The translations under genes were made by a program, and so were the position numbers. Below, in pieces: positions 20,612-30,764 of a stretch of DNA of 64,000 nucleotides. The notes below the pieces were generated by a model. The model did no database searches. It saw only the letters and a program-made list of their open reading frames with translations, and had not been told where the DNA came from. This DNA comes from Clostridiales bacterium (GTDB lineage: Bacteria > Bacillota > Clostridia > Christensenellales > Borkfalkiaceae): assembly GCA_015069295.1 (NCBI GenBank), contig SVIW01000008.1, forward strand, positions 1-64,000, read 5' to 3'. How positions within the stretch are numbered: position 1 is the stretch's first letter; each line of letters starts with the position of its first letter.

Positions 20612-21487
20612 ATGTTGAGTATGACGGGTTACGGAAAAGGCGAATACGTAGAGGGCGGGTTAGAGCTGACCTGCGAAATTAAAACGGTGAACAACCGTTA
20701 TTTGGACGTTTCTATCAAAGCGCCGAGGGTTTTTGCGTGCTTGGAAGACGTGATTCGTAACACCGTGAGAAAGAAACTCACGCGCGGTCATGCGGACGTT
20801 TTCATTTCGCTGAAAGATAAACGCGAACGCCCGACGGCGCTTGCGCTGGATATGGCGCTTGCAGGCTCGTACGTGGCGGCGGCAAAAGCAATGAAGGAAG
20901 CCTTTCCCGATTTGACGGACGATATCACCCTTTCTTCCGTTTTGCGGTATCCCGACGTAATGAAACAAGAGGATTCGCAAAGCTTGGACGAGGAAATGAC
21001 CAAGGCACTCGACGTCGCTTTGGAAGCCGCTCTTTGCAAATTAAACGAAATGCGTGCAATCGAAGGGGAAAAGCTTAGAGAGGATATGCTTGCCCGCGTA
21101 GCGACGATTGAAACTTTGGTGGAAGAAATTTCTCTGCGCGCGCCCGAGATTGCAAACGAATACCGCGAAAAACTGACCGCCCGCGTCAAGGAATATTTAA
21201 ACGGGGCGAATATCGACGAGAACCGTATTTTGACCGAGGTTGCCGTCTTTACCGATAAGAGCAACATCGACGAGGAGTTGACCCGTTTGCGCAGCCATAT
21301 CGAGCAGTTCCGCTCTATTTGCCAAGAGGGGATCGTGGGCAGAAAGCTGGATTTCCTCGTGCAGGAATTTAACCGCGAAGCGAACACGACTTGTTCAAAG
21401 AGTAACGACGTGGCAATCACTCGCGCGGGGCTGGTGCTCAAAAACGAAATTGAAAAAATCAGAGAACAGGTACAAAACCTCGAATAA
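20612..21487 (+). CDS. YicC-family endoribonuclease-like protein
   Basis: MLSMTGYGKGEY...; ends in the conserved FLVQEFNREANTTCSKSNDVAITRAGLVLKNEIEKIREQVQNLE; start moved to MLSMTG. Confidence 0.92.
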   Translation: MLSMTGYGKGEYVEGGLELTCEIKTVNNRYLDVSIKAPRVFACLEDVIRNTVRKKLTRGHADVFISLKDKRERPTALALDMALAGSYVAAAKAMKEAFPDLTDDITLSSVLRYPDVMKQEDSQSLDEEMTKALDVALEAALCKLNEMRAIEGEKLREDMLARVATIETLVEEISLRAPEIANEYREKLTARVKEYLNGANIDENRILTEVAVFTDKSNIDEELTRLRSHIEQFRSICQEGIVGRKLDFLVQEFNREANTTCSKSNDVAITRAGLVLKNEIEKIREQVQNLE

Positions 21488-21496
21488 GGGGAATAG

Positions 21497-22054
21497 ATGA
21501 AAAACGTATTGTTGGTAATTTCCGGCCCGTCGGGCGTAGGCAAAGGCACGCTTGTCAAGGCGTTAAAAGCGCGAAGAGAAGACGTCGTGGAGTCGGTGTC
21601 TTGCACCACTCGTTTGCCGCGCGAAGGGGAAACGCACGGAAAAGAGTATTATTTTTTAAGCAAGGAAGAATTTTTGCGCCGCATTGACGAGCAGGATTTT
21701 TTAGAATACGACGAGCATTTTGGGAACTATTACGGTACGCCGAAAAGTTTCGTCAAAGAAAAGCTGCAAACCCATTCGGTTATTTTGGAAATTGACGTCG
21801 TAGGCGGGTTGAACGCGAAAAAAGCCTTTCCCGATTGCTTGTTGATTATGATCGTACCCCCTTCGGTGGAAGAGTTAAAACGCCGCTTAAAGGGCAGGGG
21901 TACGGAAAGCGACGAGGCGATTGCGGGGCGGTTGTCCCGTTTGGAATACGAGCTTTCCAAACAAGACGAATACGATTGCGTTATCGTAAACGACGATTTT
22001 GACAGGGCTTTAAACGAGCTGGAATCCGTTTTGGATACAGCCCGTTGCAAATAA
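21497..22054 (+). CDS. gmk: Guanylate kinase
   Basis: VISGPSGVGKGTLVKAL, SCTTRLPREGETHGKEYYFLS, LEYDEHFGNYYGTPK. Confidence 0.95.
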   Translation: MKNVLLVISGPSGVGKGTLVKALKARREDVVESVSCTTRLPREGETHGKEYYFLSKEEFLRRIDEQDFLEYDEHFGNYYGTPKSFVKEKLQTHSVILEIDVVGGLNAKKAFPDCLLIMIVPPSVEELKRRLKGRGTESDEAIAGRLSRLEYELSKQDEYDCVIVNDDFDRALNELESVLDTARCK

Positions 22055-22084
22055 AGAAAAACACGGTAAAGGAGTGTAAAGAAT

Positions 22085-22306
22085 ATGATTAACGAACCTT
22101 CTGTAGACGTTATGATCAGAAAACTTGGGTCGGAAGAAGACCCTATCAGCCGCTATGCGTTGTGCACGATTGCAGCAAAGCGCGCGCGCCAGATTATCGA
22201 GGCGGAACGCAATCTCGGCGTACACGATTCGACGGGCAAAGACAAAGAGCTGTTGTCTGCTTGCAAGGATATCGCGGACGGGAAAGTTGTGATTGCAAAA
22301 GAATAA
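22085..22306 (+). CDS. rpoZ: DNA-directed RNA polymerase omega subunit
   Basis: 73 aa located after gmk; YALCTIAAKRARQIIEAE. Confidence 0.88.
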   Translation: MINEPSVDVMIRKLGSEEDPISRYALCTIAAKRARQIIEAERNLGVHDSTGKDKELLSACKDIADGKVVIAKE

Positions 22307-22362
22307 CTTTTGAAAATTGCCTCGGTTTTCGAGGCAATTACGCGTTTTGAAAGGGGCGTTCT

Positions 22363-24537
22363 ATGATAGCGGAAGTCATCGTCGATATCGCGACGAGTGA
22401 AACGGACAGAATATTCGATTATCTCTGCGACGATAACGTAATCGTTGGCAGCCGCGTCCGCGCGCCCTTTGGCGGGAAGATTTTGCCCGGGTTTGTAATG
22501 CGCTTAAAAGAAAGCTCGTTTTTCCCTATGGAAAGGTTAAAAAGGGTTTTGCCTTGTGAAGACGAGTTGCCCGCGTTAAACTCCGAATGTTTGGCGCTTG
22601 CCGAAGCTTTGGCGAACCGTTACCGCGTGCCCAAGGCTTTGACGTTGCGGCTGTTTTTGCCGACGGAGATGCGGACGGGCAAGGTGCGCGAACGTACGAG
22701 AAATTATGCCGCGCTTTTGCTGCCGATAGAAGAAATGCAATTTTCAAAAACGGCAAAAAATCAGCGCGGAGTCGCTGAGTATTTGCAAGCGCACGGAAAA
22801 ACCGACTGCGCTTTGTTAAACGCTTCCTTCCCCGGCGGGGTGGCGGCGTTAGAAAAAAAGGGCTACGTTACAATCACGAAAGAACAGGTACTGCGAAACC
22901 CCTATCAAGAGGTGGATTCCGTTTGTCCTACGCGTACGCTGACGGAAGACCAAGCGCGGGCGGTGGAAATTATCAATACGGACAATCGCAGAGTGCAATT
23001 ATTGCACGGGGTAACGGGCAGCGGGAAAACGGAAATTTACTTGACTTTGATTGCGCAAAGTTTAAAAGAGGGCAAGAGCGCGATTTTCCTCGTGCCGGAA
23101 ATTTCGCTGACTCCGCAGATGCTGTCGCAGCTTCGTGCGCGGTTTGGGAAAAACGCGGCGATACTGCACAGCGGACTTTCTGCAGGCGAGCGGTTTGACG
23201 AATGGTGGAGACTTCGTACGGGCGAGGCGAAAATCGCCATCGGCGCAAGAAGCGCGGTGTTTGCGCCCTTGGAAAATATCGGCGTGATTATCTTGGACGA
23301 GGAACACGATTCGAGCTATTCCAGCGAATCCGCGCCCCGTTACAATACTTTTGACGTGGCGGATTTGCGGGCAAAATACAACGGCTGCAAGCTGGTTTTA
23401 GGCAGCGCGACGCCGTCCGTAGAGACCTATAAACAGGCGAAAGAGGGCGCGTTTTCCTTAATCCGTTTGGAAAAGCGCATCAACAAGCGTCCTCTGCCCG
23501 AGGTGATAATTGCCGATATGCGACGGGAAGTGCGAAGAGGGAACAACTCGGCGTTTTCTGCTGCTTTGAAAGAGGAGCTGGACAAGTGTTTGTCCGCAGA
23601 CAAGCAAGCTATTCTCTTTTTAAATCGGCGCGGGTATTCGCAAACGGTGATTTGTAAAGAATGCGGATACGTGGCAAAGTGCGAGGCTTGCGATGTTTCG
23701 TTGACCTATCATAAGGAAGAAAACTGTCTAAAATGCCACTATTGCGGTTTAAAATACAATATGCTGTCCGCTTGTCCCGATTGTGGGGGGAGGAAACTGA
23801 CCTATGCGGGCACGGGCACGCAAAGAATCGTTAGCGAATTGCAAAAACTATATCCCGCGGCGCGGATTTTGCGTATGGACAACGATACGACTAGCGGGAA
23901 AGAGGGGCATTATAAAATTTTAAAGACCTTTGCTGAAAAGCAAGCGGATATTTTAGTCGGTACGCAGATGATTGCAAAAGGCCACGATTTCCCCGCCGTA
24001 ACGCTCGTGGGGATTTTGGACGCGGATATGAGTTTGCATTTTTCCGATTATCGAAGCGGGGAGAGGACTTTTCAGCTTTTGACCCAAGTTGCGGGCAGAA
24101 GCGGCCGCGCAGAGGAAAAGGGTAAGGTGGTTTTACAGACCTTCGACCCTGAAAACGAGGTGCTGGGCTTTGCCGCTTCCTACGATTATGCGGGATTTTA
24201 CAAAAACGAAATTTCCTTGCGCGAGGCGATGGCGTTCCCGCCCTTTTCCAAAATCGTCAGAGTATTGATAAGCGGCGAGGACGATAAAAAGACGTTGGAA
24301 GCGTTGCGAGGGGTGTTTTTCGGTTTGAAAGAGTTGTATGATAAAAACGAGGAAAAGTTCTTGTTTTTCGACAAAATGCGCTCGCCGATAAAGCGAATCC
24401 AAAACAAGTATCGATATCAAGTGTTAATGCGGTTAAACGACTCGTCGTTGCTGCCGCAAATCTATGAAATATGCGCGGCGGAGCGGACGCGGGACGTGTT
24501 GATTTCCGTGGAAGAAAACCCCGCCAATTTAAGTTGA
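22363..24537 (+). CDS. priA: Primosomal protein N' (replication restart helicase)
   Basis: LLHGVTGSGKTEIYL, DEEHDSSYSSESAPRYNTFDVA, zinc motifs CKECGYVAKCEACDVSLTYH...CHYCG. Confidence 0.95.
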   Translation: MIAEVIVDIATSETDRIFDYLCDDNVIVGSRVRAPFGGKILPGFVMRLKESSFFPMERLKRVLPCEDELPALNSECLALAEALANRYRVPKALTLRLFLPTEMRTGKVRERTRNYAALLLPIEEMQFSKTAKNQRGVAEYLQAHGKTDCALLNASFPGGVAALEKKGYVTITKEQVLRNPYQEVDSVCPTRTLTEDQARAVEIINTDNRRVQLLHGVTGSGKTEIYLTLIAQSLKEGKSAIFLVPEISLTPQMLSQLRARFGKNAAILHSGLSAGERFDEWWRLRTGEAKIAIGARSAVFAPLENIGVIILDEEHDSSYSSESAPRYNTFDVADLRAKYNGCKLVLGSATPSVETYKQAKEGAFSLIRLEKRINKRPLPEVIIADMRREVRRGNNSAFSAALKEELDKCLSADKQAILFLNRRGYSQTVICKECGYVAKCEACDVSLTYHKEENCLKCHYCGLKYNMLSACPDCGGRKLTYAGTGTQRIVSELQKLYPAARILRMDNDTTSGKEGHYKILKTFAEKQADILVGTQMIAKGHDFPAVTLVGILDADMSLHFSDYRSGERTFQLLTQVAGRSGRAEEKGKVVLQTFDPENEVLGFAASYDYAGFYKNEISLREAMAFPPFSKIVRVLISGEDDKKTLEALRGVFFGLKELYDKNEEKFLFFDKMRSPIKRIQNKYRYQVLMRLNDSSLLPQIYEICAAERTRDVLISVEENPANLS

Positions 24538-24564
24538 GAGATTGAGAAAAAGGAGAAAGGAAAA

Positions 24565-25017
24565 ATGGCTATCCGTAGTATCGTACAGGTCGGCGACGAC
24601 GTGTTAAGACAAAAATGTTTTCCCGTCGAGGCGTTTGACGAGAAGTTGCACGCTTTGCTGGAAGATATGAAAGAGACGGTAAAAAAAGAAGAAGGCGCAG
24701 GGCTTGCCGCGCCGCAGGTAGGGATTTTACGCCGCGTGGTGGTCGTGGACGTGGATAACGGGTATTTCGAATTTATCAACCCCGTACTCCTCGATTATAA
24801 AGGCGAACAAACGGGCTGGGAAGGCTGCTTGTCCGTTCGTGGGAAAAGCGGGATTGTTTCCCGTCCTATGAAGGTAACTCTGTCCTATCAAGACCGTTTC
24901 GGCGAAAAGCACCTGTTAAAAGCGAAAGGCTTTTTCGCCCGCGCTATCTGCCACGAGCTTGACCATTTAGACGGAGTGTTGTATATAGATAAAGCGACCC
25001 ACATCGAGCGCAATTAA
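24565..25017 (+). CDS. def: Peptide deformylase
   Basis: GAGLAAPQVGI, EGCLSVRG, CHELDHLDGVLYID. Confidence 0.95.
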   Translation: MAIRSIVQVGDDVLRQKCFPVEAFDEKLHALLEDMKETVKKEEGAGLAAPQVGILRRVVVVDVDNGYFEFINPVLLDYKGEQTGWEGCLSVRGKSGIVSRPMKVTLSYQDRFGEKHLLKAKGFFARAICHELDHLDGVLYIDKATHIERN

Positions 25018-25372
25018 AGAAACTGCGTGTAAGGGCGCATCTTGAAACAAAAACGGAACCTGCCCTTGCTCGTTTACGACTTGTAAACTCCCGTCGGGGT
25101 ACTCGTTTCTTCTCGTCTTGCTCGTATCTAATCCGTTTCGTGTAACCGTGTGGTGGTTTAGTTGAAAAACACAACCTGCCAAATAGTCGGTTACATTAAA
25201 ATTTTCGAAAAGATAGAAAAGACTGGATGCAACGGAACGTTGCCTGCAACCCTTCTCCACAGTTTCGTGTAACTATTCGGTAACACCGCAGAACGACGGA
25301 GCGATAGAAAAGACTAGATGCAACGGAACGTTGCCTGCAAGCTCAGCTTGCCGAATTTTATTTAGGTGTTTT
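25018..25372. repeat. Composite intergenic repeat block between def and fmt
   Basis: gatagaaaagact[g/a]gatgcaacggaacgttgcctgcaa occurs twice (25212, 25303); hairpins at 25229-25243, 25320-25334, 25337-25351; apical hairpin gtttacgacttgtaaac. Confidence 0.8.
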
Positions 25373-26323
25373 ATGAAAATAGTATTTGCCGGCACACCCG
25401 ATTTCGCGGTTGCGCCTTTACAAAAAATAATAGACGGCGGTTTTGAAGTGGTAGGGGTTATCACCCAGCCCGACAAACCGCAGGGCAGAAAAGGAATCCT
25501 GACCCCGCCGCCCGTAAAGACGTTGGCGATCTCGCGGGGGATTCCCGTTTTACAGCCCGAAAAAATCCGCGACGAGCTTCCCGCTTTATCGGCGCTTGGC
25601 GGGGATATTATGATAACCTGCGCATACGGGCAAATTTTAACCCAATCCGTTTTAGACCTTTTCCCGCAAGGCGTATGGAATATCCACGCGGGGCTTTTGC
25701 CCGCCTATCGCGGCGCTTCTCCCATTCAAAGCTGTATCTTAGCGGGCGAAGCGAAAACGGGCGTTTCGATAATGAAAACCGAGCTCGGTCTGGATAGCGG
25801 CGACGTTTTATGCGTAGAAGAAACGGAAATCGGCGAAACGGAGACCTGCGGCGAGCTTTCCTCCCGTTTATCCCAAATCGGCGCGGATTTGATTTTGACT
25901 GCCTTGCGCTTATTGGAAAGCGGAGAATTTACCTTAACGCCGCAAGGGGAAACGGGCGTGAACGTCGTTAGAAAAATCAATAAAGAAAACGCAAAACTTG
26001 ACTTTTCCAAGCCCTGTCAAGAACTCGTTAATCTCGTCCGCGCAATGAATCCTGCGCCCGTGGCGTACGCGGTTTTGGACGGGAATAAAATCAACGTTTA
26101 CCGCGCGGAAAGGGCGGTGTTAAACGGGGAAGAACAAGCCTATTTTCCTATCGCAAGCTGTGGCGAGGTGTTGTCCGATTCGCCCAAGCGCGGCTTGCTT
26201 GTCAAATGCGCGGACGGCGCGTTGAAACTGACGGAAGTGCAGGCGGCGGGCGGGAAACGTATGTTAGGTAGCGATTTTATCAACGGTAGAAAAGCGAAAA
26301 AAGGGCAGGTGTTCGAATGTTAA
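25373..26323 (+). CDS. fmt: Methionyl-tRNA formyltransferase
   Basis: MKIVFAGTPDFAV, HAGLLPAYRGASPIQSCILAGE; start moved to this Met. Confidence 0.95.
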   Translation: MKIVFAGTPDFAVAPLQKIIDGGFEVVGVITQPDKPQGRKGILTPPPVKTLAISRGIPVLQPEKIRDELPALSALGGDIMITCAYGQILTQSVLDLFPQGVWNIHAGLLPAYRGASPIQSCILAGEAKTGVSIMKTELGLDSGDVLCVEETEIGETETCGELSSRLSQIGADLILTALRLLESGEFTLTPQGETGVNVVRKINKENAKLDFSKPCQELVNLVRAMNPAPVAYAVLDGNKINVYRAERAVLNGEEQAYFPIASCGEVLSDSPKRGLLVKCADGALKLTEVQAAGGKRMLGSDFINGRKAKKGQVFEC

Positions 26324-27549
26324 GCAATCCCGTGTACGACCCCTTTTTGATTTTGACCAAAGTCTATTCGGACGGGGCGCACGTAAAACAAGCGATTGCG
26401 GATACGTATATCGAGGAACAGTTCCGTGCTCGGACGGTGAAAATCGTATACGGGGTGTTGGAAAACGATTGCTATTTTGATTTTGCAATTCGGCACTATG
26501 CACCCAAAGCCCCCAAACTTGCCGTGCGGACGATTTTAAAAATCTCGCTGTATATGCTTTTGTTTATGGACAAAAAGCGGTATATGGTAACCGATTGCGC
26601 CGTTGACCTTTGCAAAAAATTGGGTAAAAGCGGGGTAAGCGGGTTTGTCAACGCGTTTTTGCGGCGGTTTGACAGGACGGCGGTGGATAAGACTATCCCG
26701 CAAAATGTAGAGGGCGAAGCGATTGCGCTTTCCTATCCCGTTTTTGCCTATGCTATGTTAAAAAAAGAATACGGCGAACGCGCAAAATCGATTGCGCAGG
26801 CAGCATCGGCGGGGGTGTCCGTGCGTTTTGAACGGAACGCGGAAGAGTATTTGGACAAAACGCATTTAAAAACGCCGTTTGAAGACAATTATATCTTTCC
26901 CTCGTTCGTGCGCGACGAGGGGTTTGACGAGGGTAAATACACCTTTCAATCGGTGGGCAGTATCGCCATTTGCGATTGTGTTGCGCCCTGCGAAAGCTTG
27001 CTCGATGCTTGCGCCGCTCCCGGAGGGAAATCGGTGCTTTTGTCGAAAAAATGTGAACGGGTTACCGCTTTCGAGCTGCACGCCCACCGCGTAGAATTGA
27101 TACGTCAATATAAAACCCGTATGGGCGTTCATAACCTTACCGAATACCAAAAAGATAGCGCGCTGTTCGACCCCGAATACGAAGAAAAATTTGACGCCGT
27201 GCTTTGCGACGCGCCCTGTTCGGGCTACGGTACGGTATCGGAAAACCCCGATATCAAGCTTTTTAGAAAGCAAGAGGATTTTGCGGCGCTTGCAAAGGCG
27301 CAAGCCGCTATTTTGTCGAACGTGGCAAGATACGTGAAAAAGGGCGGGGCGTTGTATTATTCGACTTGTTCGTTGTTTGAATGTGAAAACGATAAAACGG
27401 TAGAGGGATTTTTAAAATCTCGCTCCGATTTCGTTTTAGAAGAGTTATCAAGTCCGCTTGCGCACGATAAGAAAAAATACGGATTGCAGTTTTTGCCGGA
27501 TACGGCGTATGGCGCAGGCTTTTACGTTTGTAAATTGAAACGCGTATAG
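26317..27549 (+). CDS. rsmB: 16S rRNA (cytosine(967)-C5)-methyltransferase
   Basis: NusB-like N-domain; CVAPCESLLDACAAPGGKS, DAPCSGYGTVSENPDIKL, YYSTCSLFECEND. Confidence 0.9.
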   Translation: MLSNPVYDPFLILTKVYSDGAHVKQAIADTYIEEQFRARTVKIVYGVLENDCYFDFAIRHYAPKAPKLAVRTILKISLYMLLFMDKKRYMVTDCAVDLCKKLGKSGVSGFVNAFLRRFDRTAVDKTIPQNVEGEAIALSYPVFAYAMLKKEYGERAKSIAQAASAGVSVRFERNAEEYLDKTHLKTPFEDNYIFPSFVRDEGFDEGKYTFQSVGSIAICDCVAPCESLLDACAAPGGKSVLLSKKCERVTAFELHAHRVELIRQYKTRMGVHNLTEYQKDSALFDPEYEEKFDAVLCDAPCSGYGTVSENPDIKLFRKQEDFAALAKAQAAILSNVARYVKKGGALYYSTCSLFECENDKTVEGFLKSRSDFVLEELSSPLAHDKKKYGLQFLPDTAYGAGFYVCKLKRV

Positions 27550-27554
27550 CCCGC

Positions 27555-27655
27555 CGTTTATATAATGAAATTTATGCCAAAGGCCTAAGTGAAATAATAA
27601 GGATTGTGAAATATCCTGCGGATATGAAATATACTTCGTAATGCTGCCAAAGGAG
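27555..27655. repeat. Short intergenic repeat with small hairpins separated by TGAAATA-type spacers
   Basis: gtgaaatATCCTGCGGATatgaaataTACTTCGTAatg: atcc-tgc-ggat and tac-ttc-gta mini-hairpins. Confidence 0.4.
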
Positions 27656-27660
27656 GAGTT

Positions 27661-28716
27661 ATGAAAAAAATTCTACAAGATTTATCGTATGCAGAAATAG
27701 AAGAACTCGTCCTTGCGTTAGGCGAGAAAAAATTCCGCGCCAAGCAGCTGTACGAGGGCTTGACGCAGGGGAAGACGATAGGGGGTATCACTTCGCTGTC
27801 CAAAGCCTTTAAAGAAAAGCTTTTGGAGGAATACGAGGACGAGCCCGTGAAGATTAAGGAAAAATACCTTTCGGCGGACGGAACGGAAAAATTCCTTTTC
27901 GAATACGCGGACGGAAACCTTGTCGAGGGGGTATTGATGAAATACAAATACGGCTATACCCAATGCGTTTCCACGCAAGTAGGGTGTCGTATGGGCTGTA
28001 AGTTTTGCGCCTCTACCCTCGGCGGGTTGATCCGCAATTTAACGGCGGGGGAAATCCTTTGTCAGATTCTTGTCGTCAACGCTTTGCATAAAGAGGATGC
28101 GGCGGGGCAGGGCAAAGAGGCGCGCGCCGTTACCAACGTCGTTTTAATGGGCAGCGGCGAGCCGCTGGACAATTACGACGAGGTATTGAGGTTTTTAAGA
28201 AACGTAACGGCGGAAGAGGGGCTTTGCATCAGTGCGCGGAACATTTCCCTTTCCACCTGCGGAATCGTACCGAAAATGTACCGCTTAGCGGACGAGGGCT
28301 TACCGCTGAATTTGACCGTTTCTCTGCACGCGACCGACGACGAAACGCGCGCGCGGACGATGCCCGTTGCCAAGGCGTACAAAATAGCCGAGATTTTAAA
28401 AGCCTGCGACTATTATTTCCAAAAAACGGGCAGGCGGTATTATTTTGAATATACCCTCATCGAGGGGGAAAACTGCGACGAACAGCACGCTTTGGCGCTG
28501 GTGAAGCTCTTAAAAGGCAAGCCTTGCCACGTGAACTTAATCCGTTTAAACGAAGTCAAAGAACGGGATTTAAAAGCCCTCGACGATAAATCCGCTTACC
28601 GCTTTTTAGGTAAATTGGAAAAGGGCGGGTTGTCGGCTACTTTGCGCCGTCAAATTGGCGTGGATATAGGCGGGGCGTGCGGACAGCTCCGCGCGCAGTA
28701 TATCGAACGCGTATAG
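27661..28716 (+). CDS. rlmN: 23S rRNA (adenine(2503)-C2)-methyltransferase, radical SAM
   Basis: QVGCRMGCKFCASTLGGLIRNLTAGEI, LMGSGEPLDNYDEV, PVAKAYKIAEIL. Confidence 0.95.
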   Translation: MKKILQDLSYAEIEELVLALGEKKFRAKQLYEGLTQGKTIGGITSLSKAFKEKLLEEYEDEPVKIKEKYLSADGTEKFLFEYADGNLVEGVLMKYKYGYTQCVSTQVGCRMGCKFCASTLGGLIRNLTAGEILCQILVVNALHKEDAAGQGKEARAVTNVVLMGSGEPLDNYDEVLRFLRNVTAEEGLCISARNISLSTCGIVPKMYRLADEGLPLNLTVSLHATDDETRARTMPVAKAYKIAEILKACDYYFQKTGRRYYFEYTLIEGENCDEQHALALVKLLKGKPCHVNLIRLNEVKERDLKALDDKSAYRFLGKLEKGGLSATLRRQIGVDIGGACGQLRAQYIERV

Positions 28717-28719
28717 TTG

Positions 28720-29030
28720 GTGGGCAGAAAAAAAGAGATTGCCGCGGCTAACGCCTCGCAATGACGGCTTTGTTGAAATACGAGATTTGATAAATAATTA
28801 GTTGTATTAAAATCTTCGGAAAGATAGACAAGACTGGATGCAACGGCACGTTGCCGTCTTATCCGCAAAAACAGAACCTGCCCTCAGTTGCGTACTACTT
28901 GTACGCGCCTATCGGGCAGAACCGTGTGTTTTGCGGCAATACGACGCACTCTCCGCGTTCGAGTGGAGCAAATTTAAGTCGCGTATAGTCCGATATCTTA
29001 TCCGCAAAAACAGATACGAAAACACGCAAA
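28720..29030. repeat. Composite intergenic repeat block between rlmN and rpe
   Basis: REP-like agattgccgcggctaacgcctcgcaatgacgg, gatagacaagactggatgca (28823), hairpin 28840-28854, nested hairpin 28863-28936. Confidence 0.8.
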
Positions 29031-29047
29031 AATAAGGAGAAAAACTT

Positions 29048-29701
29048 ATGAAAAATATTAAAATTGCGCCGTCTATTTTGTCGGCAAACTTTGCGAAAAT
29101 GGGCGAAGAAGTACAATCGTTAGAGGCGAGCGGCGCAGACGTCGTGCATTGCGACGTGATGGACGGCGTGTTCGTCAATAATATTACCTTTGGGATTAAA
29201 ATGGTAGAGGATATCCGCAAAATGACCACTCTGCCCCTCGATTGCCATTTGATGATCGTGCATCCCGAAAAATACGTCGAACGCTTCGCTAAGGCGGGCG
29301 CGGATATCATTACCGTACACTACGAAGCTTGTCAGGACAACTTGAAAGAGGTGTTAGAGCTTATCAAATCAACGGGCGTAAAATGCGGTGCGGTTATCAA
29401 TCCCGACACTCCCGTAGAAAAAATAAAAGAGATAATTCCCCTTTGTGATATGGTGCTTGTGATGAGCGTATTCCCCGGCTTTGGCGGACAGAAGTTTATT
29501 CCGTCGGCGCTCGATAAACTGAAAGAAATTCGCGCGATTATCAGCGAGCTTGGAAAAGAGATCGATTTGGAAATCGACGGCGGCGTAACGGCGGAAAACG
29601 TCGAGGAAATCAAGGCGGCGGGCGCAAACGTCATCGTCGCCGGCAGCGCGGTGTTTAAGGCACCCGATAGGGCGGCTATGATTGCGGCTTTGAAGGCGTA
29701 A
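29048..29701 (+). CDS. rpe: Ribulose-phosphate 3-epimerase
   Basis: IAPSILSANFAKMGEEV, HCDVMDGVFVNNITFG, MSVFPGFGGQKF, EIDGGVTAEN. Confidence 0.95.
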   Translation: MKNIKIAPSILSANFAKMGEEVQSLEASGADVVHCDVMDGVFVNNITFGIKMVEDIRKMTTLPLDCHLMIVHPEKYVERFAKAGADIITVHYEACQDNLKEVLELIKSTGVKCGAVINPDTPVEKIKEIIPLCDMVLVMSVFPGFGGQKFIPSALDKLKEIRAIISELGKEIDLEIDGGVTAENVEEIKAAGANVIVAGSAVFKAPDRAAMIAALKA

Positions 29702-29928
29702 ACGGTTTATATACGTCGCATTTCGGCGTTGCGGCTTGGTTTTTGGCGGTTTCGTTGTAACACCGCGGGGCGACAGAAGGATAGAAAAGACTGGATGCAA
29801 CGGAGCGTTGCCCGTTTCGTTAAGCTACTCGGTAGTTTAGTTGAAAAATGCAACCTGCCAAACGGTAGGTTGCATTAAAATTTTCGGAAGGATAGAAAAG
29901 ACTAGCTGCAAGATTATCTTGCAACGCA
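29702..29928. repeat. Composite intergenic repeat block after rpe
   Basis: aaacggtttatatacgtcgcatttcggcg at the stop codon; gatagaaaagact twice (29780, 29891); hairpins 29797-29811 and 29908-29922. Confidence 0.8.
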
Positions 29929-29931
29929 AAA

Positions 29932-29966
29932 AGCCGACTGCATTACACAGTCGGCTTTTAAAGCAC
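29932..29966 (-). terminator. rpmB terminator
   Basis: aaaagccgactg-cattacac-agtcggcttttaaa. Confidence 0.7.
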
Positions 29967-29984
29967 GTTGAAAAAAAGCGAAAA

Positions 29985-30176
29985 TTATTCTGCGTCCGCT
30001 TTTTTAAGGGTTCTGATGCATCTTGCGCAAACGTAGCCGTTTACTTCCTTACCGTCTTCTACGTAGGAAATCTTCTGAACGTTTACCTTGAAAGTTCTTC
30101 TCGTCTTACGGTTCGAGTGGCTGACGTTGTTGCCCGATGCCTGACCTTTACCGCAAATATTGCATACTCTCGACAT
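29985..30176 (-). CDS. rpmB: 50S ribosomal protein L28
   Basis: [34 protein letters not shown]...[12 protein letters not shown]. Confidence 0.95.
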   Translation of the reverse strand: MSRVCNICGKGQASGNNVSHSNRKTRRTFKVNVQKISYVEDGKEVNGYVCARCIRTLKKADAE

Positions 30177-30362
30177 ATTAAACACCTCCGTTTGGGTTGA
30201 TTTTACCGTTGTTTATCTTATTTTTACTACGTTTTGCGCGCAAAAAAAGTCTGCTTTGCAAAACAAGCATAAATAATATAGCATTTTTGTTTGGAAAAAG
30301 CAATTAAAAATACCCCGAAAAAAGGAAAAAATAAAAAAAATAAGAAAAAATTAAAAAAGTAC

Positions 30363-30391
30363 TTGCCAAAGAGGTGAAAATAGTGTACAAT
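30363..30391 (+). promoter_or_regulatory. Promoter of the gls24/DAK2 group
   Basis: TTGCCA - 17 nt - TACAAT. Confidence 0.45.
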
Positions 30392-30413
30392 AAATAAGAA
30401 CTTGGAGGATGGT

Positions 30414-30764
30414 ATGTCTGTTAATACGAACAATGCTTACGGAAAAATTTCCATCTCCGACCTTGCAATCGCCAAGGTCGCGTCCCATACCGCTATGGAA
30501 TCGTACGGGATCGTCGAGATGGTCTCCCGCCGTTTTACCGACAGTCTTTCTGTTTTGTTTAAGAAAGAAAGCGGTGGCAAAGGGATTAAAATTACTACCT
30601 CCGGAAACCGTATCTACGTGGACGTGTACGTTATTATGAAATACGGCATTTCGATTGGCGCGGTTGCCGAATCCTTGAAGGAATCCATCAAATACAAGGT
30701 GGAGGCCTTTACGGGTATGATCGTCGACACCGTCAACGTCAACGTAATCGGGGTAAAACTCTAA
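30414..30764 (+). CDS. Asp23/Gls24-family envelope stress protein
   Basis: GKISISDLAIAKVASHTAMESYGIVEM, IYVDVYVIMKYGISIGAVAESLKESIKYKVEAFTGMIVDTVNVNVIGVKL. Confidence 0.9.
   Translation: MSVNTNNAYGKISISDLAIAKVASHTAMESYGIVEMVSRRFTDSLSVLFKKESGGKGIKITTSGNRIYVDVYVIMKYGISIGAVAESLKESIKYKVEAFTGMIVDTVNVNVIGVKL

Noticed and set aside
22316-22338. Hairpin attgcctcg-gtttt-cgaggcaat between rpoZ and priA as terminator
   Set aside because: Good stem but no T-tract; priA follows closely and has only an RBS, so termination is not supported.
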